Positions 52,598-62,130 of a stretch of 64,000 bases of DNA are shown here, in pieces. The notes under the pieces were generated by a model. It worked only from the letters and a program-made list of their open reading frames with translations, was not told where the DNA came from and made no database searches. The DNA comes from JAFEDN01 sp963795715. Its GTDB lineage: Bacteria; Pseudomonadota; Gammaproteobacteria; Coxiellales; Coxiellaceae. A program made the position numbers and the translations under genes. Location of the stretch: the NCBI GenBank assembly GCA_963795715.1, contig CAWCIY010000003.1, forward strand, positions 682,001 through 746,000. Direction: 5' to 3'. Each line of letters begins with the position of its first letter. Position 1 is the stretch's first letter.

Positions 52598-54394
52598 CTA
52601 TAAAATTTGAGCTAATTCTTTTTCTTGCCCAATTTTTTCGGGTAAAAAACCATCTGCTTGCATATTCCATAGGTGGGCAAAATGACCTTTTCGACTTAAC
52701 AACTCATGAATTGAGCCATCTTCAATGATGACACCTTGATGGAAAACTAAAATCCTATCCATATGCAATAGGGTCGAGAGCCGGTGAGCAATGATAATTG
52801 TAGTACAATCTTTCATTAGATTTTCCAAGCTACGCTGAATAATTTTTTCAGTCACCGAATCCAAAGACGAAGTAGCTTCATCTAAAATTAGAATGGGAGC
52901 ATTTTTTAAAATTGCCCTTGCGATAGCAATGCGCTGTCTTTGGCCGCCGGATAATTTCACTCCGCGTTCTCCCACCAATGAACGGTACTTTTCATCTAAT
53001 TGTTCGATAAATTCGTGGCAATGGGCCAGTTTGGCTGCCTCAATAACTTCTTGATCGCTGGCTTCTTCTCTGCCGTAACGAATATTTTCCATTAGACTGC
53101 GATGAAATAAGGTGGGATCTTGAGGGATCATGGCAATTTGTTGACGTAATGAATCTGAAGTTACTTGGCTGATGTTTTGGTCATCCAGTAAAATTTCCCC
53201 ATTTTGGATATTGTAAAATTGTAAGATCAGATTTACCAAAGTAGATTTTCCTGACCCAGAAAAGCCCACTAAACCTACTTTTTGTCCCGCAGGAATTGTC
53301 AGGGACAAAGAATTGAAAACAGGTTTATGGCTAGAATATCCAAAAATAACATTTTTAAATTCTATATTCCCTTTTTTTACTAGTAGAGGAACCGCATGCG
53401 CCCTATCTTTTACGCTGTGCGCAGTGGTAATCAAGGTCAAAGCAGCCTTCATTTTGCCGGCTTCACGAACAAAATTAGTGAGTTGATAAGAGGCGTACCA
53501 AATAAATCCCAGCATGGAGAAGCAAAGCATCCCTACCAAAGTAAAGTCTCCCAGGCTGACCCAACCTTTCGACCAGCCGTAAACCAAAGAGTAAATAATC
53601 GTAATGATAAACACGCAACCCAGTGAACCTTGCAGCAGTTTCATTTTTTCTAAATGCCAAGCGGCTTTTTGATGGTGAGTTTTTTCATTTTGAGTGTATT
53701 GATGTAAATACCGGTCTTCGTATTTTCCTCTAGCGAATAAACGTACATTTAGCATGTTGGTAAGGCTATCAACGATTTTACCCGTAACAGTCGATGAGGC
53801 TTCAGAAGCGGCTTCTGCTAAAATATATCCAGATTTTAAGAAAAAAGTAGTGATTACCATGTGGGTGATTGACCAGCCGATAAGTATCAAGCCGAAAAAT
53901 AAACTGACATGACAAATCATCCCCAAAGCGATTAAATAAGCAACGGTGAAAGAAATAAAATTAAATATGAATATCTGCAAGATCATTTCAATGCCAGAGG
54001 GTAAATCGTTAAGCTTGCTGGCGATATTACCGGCGAAGTGATTAGCAAAGAAATCATGGGAATGTTGCCTGACATATTGGAACACGGCTTCCCGGATATT
54101 CATTTTAAGCTGGGGGAAAGTTTTCATAATGACTAATCCCTGCGTGCGCATAGACAATTCCATGGTTAACCATAAGGTGGTCAGACCGATCAGAGGAACT
54201 TTGAGTACGTGCCAAATTTGCTGGGGATCGCCATGAAAATGATTAATGGCGTTAACAAAAGATTTAATAAAATAAGGAAACAGGCTTTCATTAGTGGCCC
54301 AAACCCAGGACGTGATGATAATGAAAATAAATGAGGCTAATTGTCTCTTTATAAAGAACCAAATAAACCCAGGTAAGGACTTTGGCAGTTGCAT
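52598..54394 (-). CDS. ABC transporter, fused permease and ATPase
   Basis: The 598-residue half-transporter has six membrane segments in the N-terminal half and a C-terminal ATPase domain with Walker A GFSGSGKSTL, Q-loop AMIPQDPTLFH, signature LSGGQRQRIAIARAI, Walker B ILILDEATSSLD and the H-loop IIAHRLSTL. It belongs to the exporter type of the MsbA/multidrug group and would act as a homodimer. The substrate cannot be told. The start MQLPKSLPGFIWFFIKRQ is typical for the group. Confidence 0.92.
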   Translation of the reverse strand: MQLPKSLPGFIWFFIKRQLASFIFIIITSWVWATNESLFPYFIKSFVNAINHFHGDPQQIWHVLKVPLIGLTTLWLTMELSMRTQGLVIMKTFPQLKMNIREAVFQYVRQHSHDFFANHFAGNIASKLNDLPSGIEMILQIFIFNFISFTVAYLIALGMICHVSLFFGLILIGWSITHMVITTFFLKSGYILAEAASEASSTVTGKIVDSLTNMLNVRLFARGKYEDRYLHQYTQNEKTHHQKAAWHLEKMKLLQGSLGCVFIITIIYSLVYGWSKGWVSLGDFTLVGMLCFSMLGFIWYASYQLTNFVREAGKMKAALTLITTAHSVKDRAHAVPLLVKKGNIEFKNVIFGYSSHKPVFNSLSLTIPAGQKVGLVGFSGSGKSTLVNLILQFYNIQNGEILLDDQNISQVTSDSLRQQIAMIPQDPTLFHRSLMENIRYGREEASDQEVIEAAKLAHCHEFIEQLDEKYRSLVGERGVKLSGGQRQRIAIARAILKNAPILILDEATSSLDSVTEKIIQRSLENLMKDCTTIIIAHRLSTLLHMDRILVFHQGVIIEDGSIHELLSRKGHFAHLWNMQADGFLPEKIGQEKELAQIL

Positions 54395-54564
54395 TTTTAA
54401 ACTCTCAGGAATTTTTGTTGAAGCAATGTGCTTTCTGGTTTTGACCCCATTAGGAAAGGTCTTCTACAAAAATTATTTTTAAATTTATGTTGTTCTATTC
54501 TTTGTTGGCAAATTGTACCAGAATTACAAAAAGAAAGCTATAATTCAGCAATTCCCGGTGAGTT

Positions 54565-55230
54565 TTAACTATTAAATCCTGGTTCATTAGTATGAATATA
54601 ATAATATACGTCGGTCCAAAAAATTTTTTTAGTTTGGATAGCTCCTTCATACCAAGGACGGGTTTTTATCAAAATGGTAATATTGGGAAATTCTTCTGTA
54701 GCGATTGTTTTAAAATTAGCGTCGGTGTAATACCAAATTTCAGGGAATTTTAAATTTTTTAAATTAATGACTTTGATGATATGCGAAGCGTTAATCGGCA
54801 GTGGGATACTGGGTTTAGAAATAAAATGAGTTTGGGTAGAGGCATTGATATTCTTTACCAGTATTCGTTCCCCTGTGGTTAGAGCTAAGAAAAAAGAAGA
54901 AATTTCAGGGTTAAATTTCAATACGTTCAACATAAATAATTGCAGTTGTGGGTCATCTACTGAAATTATTTTACTATCAATAAACAAACCCGAAGTGTTT
55001 TCCAGGACTAATTCGGCATTATCTTTGATATGAGTAACATGTTCGATTATGCTCAGAGAGTTTCTGGCCATTGCCCCTTTGGAATAACGCATAATGGCAT
55101 GAGAATTTTTTAAATACGAGTATGAGATAACGCAGGTAAAGGTAAAAATAGTGAGAGATATAAAAAGCGTCAAGATATCAATTTTCAGGGTACGTATCCA
55201 GAGGGCGCGGAACCAATTGCAGCGATGCAT
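54565..55230 (-). CDS. Truncated membrane sensor with Cache-like domain
   Basis: The 221-residue protein has one N-terminal membrane segment (ILTLFISLTIFTFTCVISY) and a periplasmic region like dCache sensors: DDPQLQLFMLNVLKFNPEISSFFLALTTGE near residue 95 and TRPWYEGAIQTKKIFWTDVYYY near the end. Such domains normally continue to a second membrane segment and a signalling output (cyclase, kinase or methyl-accepting domain). Here the protein stops right after the WTDVY motif, so it is a truncated sensor or a remnant. No output domain follows downstream. Confidence 0.65.
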   Translation of the reverse strand: MHRCNWFRALWIRTLKIDILTLFISLTIFTFTCVISYSYLKNSHAIMRYSKGAMARNSLSIIEHVTHIKDNAELVLENTSGLFIDSKIISVDDPQLQLFMLNVLKFNPEISSFFLALTTGERILVKNINASTQTHFISKPSIPLPINASHIIKVINLKNLKFPEIWYYTDANFKTIATEEFPNITILIKTRPWYEGAIQTKKIFWTDVYYYIHTNEPGFNS

Positions 55231-55339
55231 CGAACTTCCTTCTTTCAGCTATCTGACTTTCTAGGTTCAAATATAGCTTATCAACTCCATTCTCGCCTTC
55301 TTTCGGTATAGATAATATATACTTTATACAAATAAGGCT

Positions 55340-55368
55340 TTGACAAATTTATTATAGGCAAGTAAAAT
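55340..55368 (+). promoter_or_regulatory. Sigma-70 promoter of ybiT
   Basis: TTGACA (55340-55345), a 17-base spacer and TAAAAT (55363-55368) form a near-consensus promoter, placing the start site near 55375, about 18 bases before the TTG start of the ABC-F gene. Confidence 0.75.
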
Positions 55369-55392
55369 GAGGCATTTATATAGGAAAATAAG

Positions 55393-56982
55393 TTGATCGT
55401 CACTGCTAATCTTACTATGCAATTTGGGGGCAAGCCCCTATTCGAAAATGTCTCTGTAAAATTTCTCGGTTCCAATCGTTATGGCCTAATTGGCGCCAAT
55501 GGCAGCGGTAAATCTACCTTAATGAAAATTTTAGGTGGTGATTTAGCGCCTACTTCCGGTAATGTCAACATCGACCCCAGTAAGCGCCTAGGAAAACTTC
55601 GTCAAGATCAATTTGGATTTGAAGAATATACGGTAATCGATACCGTCATTATGGGGCATCCTAAATTATGGCAGGTGAAAAAAGAGCGGGATCGTATTTA
55701 CTCCCTGCCGGAAATGAGTGATGCCGATGGCATGATTATCGCCGATTTAGAAGTGGAATTTGCTGAGTTAGATGGTTACACCGCCGAATCTCGAGCTGGA
55801 GAATTATTATTAGGTTTGGGAATTCCTAGTAGCCAGCACTATGGTTTAATGAAGGAGGTTGCTCCCGGATGGAAATTACGAGTCTTGTTAGCTCAAGCTT
55901 TGTTCGGAGATCCTGATATTTTGTTGTTGGACGAACCTACCAATAATTTGGATATTAATACTATCCGTTGGCTCGAAAATATTTTAAATGAACGCAATTC
56001 TCTCATGATTATCATTTCTCACGACCGGCATTTTCTCAATAGCGTTTGCACTCACATGGCGGATCTAGATTATAGGGAATTAAGATTATATCCGGGAAAT
56101 TACGATGAATATATGACCGCCGCCACGCAAGTGCGTGAACGCTTGCTGGCCGATAATGCTAAGAAAAAAGCCCAAATTGCCGAATTACAGGCGTTTGTTA
56201 GCCGGTTTTCTGCCAATGTATCTAAAGCGAGACAAGCTACTTCTCGAGCAAAACAAATAGAAAAAATTAAATTAGAAGATATCAAACCCTCAAGCCGAGT
56301 AAATCCATTTATTCGTTTTGACCTCAAGAAAAAACTGCATCGCTTAGCTTTTGAAGCAAAAAATTTAAGTAAGGGCTTCGACAAGAATCCGCTTTTTAAA
56401 AATTTCGATTTTGCAGTGGAAGCTGGGGAAAAAATAGCGATTGTAGGAGCCAATGGTGTGGGTAAAACAACCTTGTTGCGTTGTCTAACAGGCGATTTAA
56501 AACCTGATACGGGTTCAATCAAATGGTCCGAAAACGTAAATATCGGTTATTTCGCTCAAGAACATGCTGTAGAGTTTGCTGAAAACATGTCTTTATTTCA
56601 ATGGATGTGTCAATGGATGCAAGAAGGGGACGATGAGCAAACTATCAGGGCTACTTTGGGACGTTTATTGTTTTCTAAAGATGACAGTAATAAATCTGTT
56701 AAAGTCGTTTCCGGAGGTGAAGAGGGCAGGTTATTATTTGGCAAACTCATGTTACTAAAGCCCAATGTATTAATGATGGATGAACCGACCAATCACTTGG
56801 ATATGGAATCGATTGAATCATTGAATACTGCCTTGGAACATTATCCAGGAACGTTGATTTTTGTGAGCCATGATCGTGAATTTGTATCCTCGCTGGCTTC
56901 TCGGATTATTGAGATAAAACCAGAGGGAATTGTAAATTTTACTGGAAATTACGAAGAATATTTACTCACTCAGAATACTTAA
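55393..56982 (+). CDS. ybiT: ABC-F family ATPase YbiT
   Basis: ABC-F proteins bind the ribosomal E site and help with stalled or difficult translation. The 529-residue protein follows E. coli YbiT almost block by block: MQFGGKPLFENVSVKFLG, IGANGSGKSTLMKILGGDL, the unusual first signature EVAPGWKLRVLLAQAL, LLLDEPTNNLD, a linker with ARQATSRAKQIEKIKLE, and the second domain with GANGVGKTTLL, SGGEEGRLLFGKL and MMDEPTNHLDMESIESL. The start is TTG at 55393 behind an AGGA ribosome site; the alternatives are too far downstream. Confidence 0.95.
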   Translation: MIVTANLTMQFGGKPLFENVSVKFLGSNRYGLIGANGSGKSTLMKILGGDLAPTSGNVNIDPSKRLGKLRQDQFGFEEYTVIDTVIMGHPKLWQVKKERDRIYSLPEMSDADGMIIADLEVEFAELDGYTAESRAGELLLGLGIPSSQHYGLMKEVAPGWKLRVLLAQALFGDPDILLLDEPTNNLDINTIRWLENILNERNSLMIIISHDRHFLNSVCTHMADLDYRELRLYPGNYDEYMTAATQVRERLLADNAKKKAQIAELQAFVSRFSANVSKARQATSRAKQIEKIKLEDIKPSSRVNPFIRFDLKKKLHRLAFEAKNLSKGFDKNPLFKNFDFAVEAGEKIAIVGANGVGKTTLLRCLTGDLKPDTGSIKWSENVNIGYFAQEHAVEFAENMSLFQWMCQWMQEGDDEQTIRATLGRLLFSKDDSNKSVKVVSGGEEGRLLFGKLMLLKPNVLMMDEPTNHLDMESIESLNTALEHYPGTLIFVSHDREFVSSLASRIIEIKPEGIVNFTGNYEEYLLTQNT

Positions 56983-57023
56983 TATAAAAAAACGTAACCG
57001 TTCACATAATGGCGTTTCCCTAG

Positions 57024-57046
57024 ATCCCGCGGACAAGCCGCGGGAT
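57024..57046. terminator. Hairpin between convergent ybiT and OmpA-like genes
   Basis: ATCCCGCGG, loop ACAAG and CCGCGGGAT form a perfect 9-bp GC-rich stem. It stands between two convergent genes, the place for a bidirectional terminator, though neither side has a clear T-run. Confidence 0.5.
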
Positions 57047-57051
57047 GAGAA

Positions 57052-57702
57052 TTAAATTTGATGAATTGTTATTTCCACTCGCCTATTTTGGTTTCGTCCG
57101 AAGTCAGTATTATTAGGAGCAATGGGTCTTCGATCCCCAAATCCACGTATGGAAAAGCGATTAGGATAAATACCTTGGTTCATCAGGTAGCTGGCCACAG
57201 AATGAGCGCGCCGTTCTGATAATTCTTGGTTGTACATGGGTTTGCCAGTGTTGTCAGTGTGACCATCCACTTGAATGATCGTTTGCGTATATTTACGCAA
57301 GACGATTGCCACAGAGTTTAAGGTTGGGAAAAAATTGGCACGGATATCTGCACTGTTGGTGGCAAAAGTAATATCTCCTGGCATAATCAGATGGATATCG
57401 CCGTTAGGTTCTTGAGCTACTTGCACGCCTGTGCTTCTTAACTGCTCCCTCAGTGCTGCGGCCTGTCGATCCATCATATTGCCGGCGACGCCGCCAACTG
57501 CTGCACCAACGCCTGCTCCAATCAATGCACCAGTACCCTTGCCTGCAATAGCCCCTATGATCGCGCCACTGGCCGCGCCAATACCTGCCCCTACAGCCGT
57601 ATTGCTGGCTGTAGGTTGGCCGGTATAAGGATCTGTAGTGCAGCCGGTTGCTATTATTACAGTGGTTGCAATTAAAAACCTCAATATTATTTTAAATATC
57701 AT
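57052..57702 (-). CDS. OmpA family lipoprotein with glycine-zipper region
   Basis: The 216-residue protein has a lipoprotein signal (FLIATTVIIATGC), then a Gly/Ala zipper (GAGIGAASGAIIGAIAGKGTG) as in YiaD/SlyB-like proteins, and a C-terminal OmpA-like peptidoglycan-binding domain: ITFATNSADIR, VDGHTDNTGK, LSERRAHSVASYL, IRGFGDRRPIAPN and QNRRVEITI. It probably tethers the outer membrane to the cell wall, like Pal and YiaD. Confidence 0.9.
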   Translation of the reverse strand: MIFKIILRFLIATTVIIATGCTTDPYTGQPTASNTAVGAGIGAASGAIIGAIAGKGTGALIGAGVGAAVGGVAGNMMDRQAAALREQLRSTGVQVAQEPNGDIHLIMPGDITFATNSADIRANFFPTLNSVAIVLRKYTQTIIQVDGHTDNTGKPMYNQELSERRAHSVASYLMNQGIYPNRFSIRGFGDRRPIAPNNTDFGRNQNRRVEITIHQI

Positions 57703-57848
57703 ATCAACTCCATAAGAATTTTTTTACATTTTAAATGGTGCTTTCTTAAAATAAAAGAGCTTAGCCATTCAAAGCCGGATGACGAACTCAATAATGCTGT
57801 GCATAGCTATAGCGTTTTAACTTTGTTAAAATTAAATTAATGATTTAC

Positions 57849-57986
57849 CACGCGGCTTGCCGCGTGACAAAGCGATGGGGGTATCCAAAAGGGGAGAAGC
57901 GCAGCTTTCCCCCTTTGGTCGCCCGTGCGAACTTGCTTCGCGCGAAGCGAAATCTAAAAGAGAAAATACTCCTGGGCTTGCCCAGG
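57849..57986. repeat. Cluster of small hairpins upstream of cfa
   Basis: The 326-base gap before cfa holds three stems: CACGCGG/CCGCGTG (57849-57866), AAAGGGGGA-like AAAGGGGAGAAGC/GCTTTCCCCCTTT (about 57888-57916) and CCTGGGC/GCCCAGG (57971-57986). The frame upstream of cfa reads through them by chance. The middle stem resembles part of repeat family C. Confidence 0.55.
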
Positions 57987-58028
57987 GGTATTTTATTTTT
58001 GGGCATAGCCAGGGAGGAAAAAATAACA

Positions 58029-59159
58029 ATGAATAAAATAACAAAACTTGCCAAGCTCTTGGGCCAAGCAGGAATAACGATTAATGGTAGCCAACCTTGG
58101 GATATAAAAATTCAACATCCGCAAGCCTTATCTAGGATTGCTAACGATCCCTCTTTGGGAGCGGGTGAAAGCTACATGGATGGATGGTGGGAATGCGAAC
58201 GTCTGGATGATTTTTTTTTTCGAATAATGCGTCATCTCCCAGTTAGGGAAATCTATTGTCCACAAACGCTTCTTAAGTTTTATATCTCACATTTATTCAT
58301 TAATAAGCAGTCAAAGCAAAAATCTATGCAGGTCGCGCATCAGCATTATAATATTGACAATCAACTTTATGAATTAATGCTGGGTAAGAGTATGGCTTAC
58401 ACTTGCGCTTATTGGTCGAGCGCGCACAACTTAGAAGATGCTCAGAATGCGAAGTATGATTTGATATGTCGAAAAATAAATTTAAAACCTGGCGAAAAGG
58501 TACTGGAATTGGGGTGTGGCTTTGGCGGTTTTGCTAAATTCGCAGCTGAAAAATATGGTGTTTCTATGGTTTCTGTTAACATCTCTTCTGAACAGTTAAA
58601 GTTCGCCCGTAGTATTTGTCAAGGGCTACCGGTACAGCTTTTTGAATGTGATTATCGAGATACCAGCAAATATAACCCCAGCAATTTTAAATTTGATAAG
58701 GTTGTCAGCATCGGTTTATGTGAACACATCGGTTATAAGAATTATGAAACTTTTCTAAATACCGTTAAAAAACAATTAAAGCACGATGGTATGTTTTTAT
58801 TGCATACCATTACTAAAAATATTTCATATCCTTTTACAGATCCTTGGATTCAGAAATATATTTTTCCTAACGGAATGCTACCTACTTTGAAAATTTTAAG
58901 TGAAAAAGCGGAATCTCACTTCATTGTGGAAGATGTGCATAATATTGGAGCGGATTATGATAGAACTTTAATGGCTTGGCACCAAAATTTTGAAAGAAGC
59001 TGGCCTCAATTAGTGCATAAATACAATGAACGTTTTCGCAGAATGTGGAATTATTATTTGTTATCTTGTGCCGGCGCTTTTAGAGCGCGCTCAATGCAGT
59101 TAAATCAATTGGTCTTATCGCCACAAGGAGAATTGAATGGTTATCGAAGCTGCCGCTGA
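58029..59159 (+). CDS. cfa: Cyclopropane-fatty-acyl-phospholipid synthase family methyltransferase
   Basis: The enzyme transfers a methylene group from SAM to a double bond of membrane phospholipid acyl chains. The 376-residue protein follows E. coli Cfa: GESYMDGWWECERLDDFF, YTCAYW with the active-site Cys, SAM motif VLELGCGFGGFAKFAA, GLCEHIGYKNY with the conserved Glu, LLHTI, GADYDRTLMAWH and CAGAFRAR. The frame opens at 57840, but ATG at 58029 has a GGAGG ribosome site and gives the family length. It overlaps an FAD oxidase gene by 23 bases. Confidence 0.93.
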   Translation: MNKITKLAKLLGQAGITINGSQPWDIKIQHPQALSRIANDPSLGAGESYMDGWWECERLDDFFFRIMRHLPVREIYCPQTLLKFYISHLFINKQSKQKSMQVAHQHYNIDNQLYELMLGKSMAYTCAYWSSAHNLEDAQNAKYDLICRKINLKPGEKVLELGCGFGGFAKFAAEKYGVSMVSVNISSEQLKFARSICQGLPVQLFECDYRDTSKYNPSNFKFDKVVSIGLCEHIGYKNYETFLNTVKKQLKHDGMFLLHTITKNISYPFTDPWIQKYIFPNGMLPTLKILSEKAESHFIVEDVHNIGADYDRTLMAWHQNFERSWPQLVHKYNERFRRMWNYYLLSCAGAFRARSMQLNQLVLSPQGELNGYRSCR

Positions 59160-60492
59160 ATATGAGGTGAAGAAACAAAAATTAAAAATAGATTTTCTTA
59201 CTTTTGACTCTGAGAGAGATATTCGTTTAAGGAAAAAAACCTCTAATTTATTTAGACATCGAAGAAAAAATAATAGCAATTGGTTAGATCTCACTTCCTT
59301 TAATCAAGTGATAAAAGTGGATCCAGAAAACCTTCTAGCAGAAGTAGAAGGATTAATTACCTACGAAAATTTTGTCGCAGCAACCTTACAATACAATTGC
59401 CTACCTGCGATCGTCCCAGAATTAAAATCAATTACTGTGGGAGGTGCAATAGCTGGTTTGGGAGCCGAATCTTCTTCATTTAAGTATGGCTGGGTACATG
59501 AGACAGTAACAGAAATGGATGTGTTATTAAGTAATGGAGAAATCGTCACCTGTGCGCCCACCAATCAGCATAAAGATTTGTTTTATGCTTTCCCTAGCTC
59601 CTATGGTAGCTTAGGTTATGTGTTAAAAGCGAAGTTGCGACTAATTCTGACCAAACCTTATGTTAGATTATCACGCTTGCGTTTTACTGATCCCGGCGCT
59701 TACTTTGATAAAATGAATGAACTTACGGAAAATCCAAAGGATATTGATTATATTGATGGTGTTAGTTTAGGAAAGGAGTTGTATATTACTTTAGGCTATT
59801 TTGTTGATCATGCCCCATATCAAAGTAATTATCGATACATGAACGTTTATTATCAATCTATTCCGATAAAAGCCATCGACTATTTAACCGCTCACGATTA
59901 TATTTGGCGCTGGGATCCAGATTGGTTCTGGTGTTCAAAGTATTTCTTGATGCAAAATAAGTTTATTCGATTTTTATTTGGCAAATGGTTATTAAAATCT
60001 ACCGTTTATTGGCAGATTATGAAATGGATTAATACTTATACTTGGATTAGAAAAATAACTCACTTCTTATTCCCAAAGACGGAAACCATTATTCAAGATT
60101 TACAAATACCGGTAGAAAATTCACAAAAGTTTTATCATTTTTTTAAAAAGGAAATGGGCATAGATCCTATGTTAATTTGTCCAATCCGATTAAATTCAAA
60201 ATTAGATTCATTTTTATTTTGTAAGATGTCAAAGGATAAAACCTATATTAATTTTGGCGCTTATGGGAATTTTGTGCCTTCCAATAAAGAAATAGGCTAT
60301 TTTAATCGAATGATAGAAAGCAAAGTGTTGGAATGCGGTGGTAATAAGTGGCTATACTCCAATGTTTTTTATTCTGAACAAGAGTTTTGGAGCTTGTTTG
60401 ATAGAAACACTTATTATTCAGTAAAAAGAAAATACGATCCTCAAAATATGCTGCGTGATATTTATAGCAAATGCAGTGAAAAACTAGTTTAA
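59137..60492 (+). CDS. FAD-binding oxidoreductase paired with cfa
   Basis: The 451-residue protein has a PCMH-type FAD-binding domain: LAEVEGLITYENFVAATLQY, VPELKSITVGGAIAGLGAESSSFKYG, VLLSNGEIVTC and SSYGSLGYVLKAKLRL, resembling DHCR24/diminuto-type reductases. It begins inside the cfa end behind an AAGGAG site, so the two are translationally coupled. Pairs of a Cfa-like methyltransferase and an FAD enzyme make 10-methyl branched (TmsB/TmsA, UfaA1/BfaA) or furan fatty acids in other bacteria; a similar lipid modification is a reasonable inference here. Confidence 0.82.
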   Translation: MVIEAAAEYEVKKQKLKIDFLTFDSERDIRLRKKTSNLFRHRRKNNSNWLDLTSFNQVIKVDPENLLAEVEGLITYENFVAATLQYNCLPAIVPELKSITVGGAIAGLGAESSSFKYGWVHETVTEMDVLLSNGEIVTCAPTNQHKDLFYAFPSSYGSLGYVLKAKLRLILTKPYVRLSRLRFTDPGAYFDKMNELTENPKDIDYIDGVSLGKELYITLGYFVDHAPYQSNYRYMNVYYQSIPIKAIDYLTAHDYIWRWDPDWFWCSKYFLMQNKFIRFLFGKWLLKSTVYWQIMKWINTYTWIRKITHFLFPKTETIIQDLQIPVENSQKFYHFFKKEMGIDPMLICPIRLNSKLDSFLFCKMSKDKTYINFGAYGNFVPSNKEIGYFNRMIESKVLECGGNKWLYSNVFYSEQEFWSLFDRNTYYSVKRKYDPQNMLRDIYSKCSEKLV

Positions 60493-60511
60493 TACAGAAG
60501 TTATCAATTTT

Positions 60512-61417
60512 ATGGCAATAGCATATTTAGCGCCGGAGGGCTTCGCTGACGAGTTAAAAGTGGAAGTAGGTGAAAATAGTCAGCAATATGGCAGACTATT
60601 GCTCTGTGAGCAGCCACCTCCGATAACTCCGGTGTGGGTGCAGAATATTTGGTACAATCCAGTAAAGATAGAAGCTAACTCCATTTCTGCTGCAGTTCAT
60701 CAGTTGCGGGCGTTACAATTACGTTGGGTGAATTATAGTTACCATTTATATCGCCGTTCGCAATTAATCCAGGAGCAGCTTCCGAAAATTAAAACACCTT
60801 TATTAAAATTTTTAGACCCCGTTCCGGCAAAATCTCTAGGCTCCTGGACCCTGCTAGATGAAAATTTTATTTTGGCCAGTCCACTTTGTAGTAGTCCTTT
60901 CCCAAATGGTGAAGTCTATTTTCAGGAAAACAAAAAAGATCCTCCTTCCAGAGCCTATTTGAAATTATGGGAACTTTTTACTGTTTATGGAGTTAAACCT
61001 AAGGCTGGAGAAATTTGTCTAGATCTGGGAAGTAGTCCAGGAGGCTGGACTTGGGTCTTGACGCAATTAGGTTGTAAGGTGATTAGTGTTGACAAAGCCC
61101 TTTTGGATCGGAAGCTGGTTTGTTTACCCCTCGTGCGTTATTTACCAAGCAGTGCTTTTGCAGTTTCTCCAAAGGAAATTGGACCTATTAATTGGTTGTT
61201 TTCGGATGTCATTTGTTATCCCGAACGGTTGCTAAAATTGATTTTAAAATGGTTGGAGAGTGGTTTATGCGAAAACTATATTTGTACCCTTAAATTTCAA
61301 GGCAAAACAGATCACGAGATTATTAAGAATTTTGCCGCCATACCAAACTCTAGAATTATTCATTTACATAATAACAAGCATGAGTTAACTTGGATAAAAA
61401 CTAAATTAAGCCCTTAA
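60512..61417 (+). CDS. RlmM/FtsJ-like SAM-dependent methyltransferase
   Basis: The 301-residue protein has an N-terminal THUMP-like part and a C-terminal FtsJ-type domain with CLDLGSSPGGWTWVL (SAM site). A plausible K-D-K-E catalytic set is Lys in SRAYLKLWE, Asp in LFSDVICYP, Lys in CTLKFQGK and Glu in NKHELTW, as in 2'-O-ribose RNA methyltransferases. It resembles RlmM (23S rRNA C2498) but is about 60 residues shorter, so the exact target is unsure. It follows the FAD enzyme by 19 bases. Confidence 0.8.
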   Translation: MAIAYLAPEGFADELKVEVGENSQQYGRLLLCEQPPPITPVWVQNIWYNPVKIEANSISAAVHQLRALQLRWVNYSYHLYRRSQLIQEQLPKIKTPLLKFLDPVPAKSLGSWTLLDENFILASPLCSSPFPNGEVYFQENKKDPPSRAYLKLWELFTVYGVKPKAGEICLDLGSSPGGWTWVLTQLGCKVISVDKALLDRKLVCLPLVRYLPSSAFAVSPKEIGPINWLFSDVICYPERLLKLILKWLESGLCENYICTLKFQGKTDHEIIKNFAAIPNSRIIHLHNNKHELTWIKTKLSP

Positions 61418-61833
61418 TGGCCAATTTTTAGAAACATTCCGTTACGTTCCCAAGTGCAAGGCAGACGCACACGATTTTCACTTTCACACAATATTTTTTC
61501 ATATTGGAAATTACCATTTTCATCAAAAGTAAAATAAACGGTAATAAAACTATTCATCGGTGGTTGCTCAAAAAAAGTAATACTCCCACTCGCTGCTTTA
61601 GAGGTGTTATTGGTAATCTTGACACTGGTGGGGAAGGAAACAAAACGTTGGCAAGGGGGTGAAAGCGTCACATCTAAATCAGCCGCAAAGGCGTACTCAG
61701 GGCAATAAAACCTGCCCGTTGACTGAATTTTTATAATGCCGGTATCGGCAAAACAGCTACCGCTAATAAAAATCAGAAAATATAGAAACGTGAATATCCT
61801 TTTAATTTTATATGTTTTTTTGCTTGCATACAT
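61414..61833 (-). CDS. Small exported protein, unknown function
   Basis: The 139-residue protein has a long N-terminal signal (IFTFLYFLIFISGSCFA, cut before DTGIIK). The mature part is beta-rich in appearance with four cysteines (RFYCPEYAF, SPPCQRF, ILCESE, PCTWER), suggesting two disulfides. I do not recognise the family. Its stop overlaps the end of the convergent methyltransferase gene by four bases. Confidence 0.7.
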   Translation of the reverse strand: MYASKKTYKIKRIFTFLYFLIFISGSCFADTGIIKIQSTGRFYCPEYAFAADLDVTLSPPCQRFVSFPTSVKITNNTSKAASGSITFFEQPPMNSFITVYFTFDENGNFQYEKILCESENRVRLPCTWERNGMFLKIGH

Positions 61834-61950
61834 AACCTACTCCCCAGTATTTTTTCTAGTCCCTTCTCTTTAATTTTAGGCTAAAAAACTGCCTATATTT
61901 AAAATTTATGGTATTATGAACCTTTCTTCTGTAGGGTACAAATGGGTTTT

Positions 61951-62099
61951 CGAATTGAAACGCATTTGCGAGAGAATATTTCCAGCCTGGAATTTTCTCT
62001 GACTTCCCCCTTTTTTAAAGGGGGGAATCGAAGCAAAAGCTCTTAAACTGACGCCTATGAGCGTAGGCGGGAAATATTCTCGGTGCATGGAATAAATTG
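61951..62099 (+). repeat. Palindromic intergenic element (family A, copy 3) with a family D insert
   Basis: The ends CGCATTTGCGAGAGAATATT (61961-61980) and GGCGGGAAATATTCTCGGTG (62067 on) are those of copy 1 at 1684-1933, but the core is different: it holds TTCTCTGACTTCCCCCTTTT, AAAGGGGGGAATCGAAGCAA and CTCTTAAACTGACGCC, which are the parts of family D at 14426-14578 in reverse. So one repeat sits inside another. Confidence 0.72.
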
Positions 62100-62130
62100 A
62101 GTTATGTGTCCCATCTTTCAAGGATGATTT

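Noticed and set aside
57840..58028. N-terminal extension of Cfa
   Set aside because: The extra 63 codons run through hairpin repeats and do not resemble the family; ATG 58029 has a strong ribosome site.
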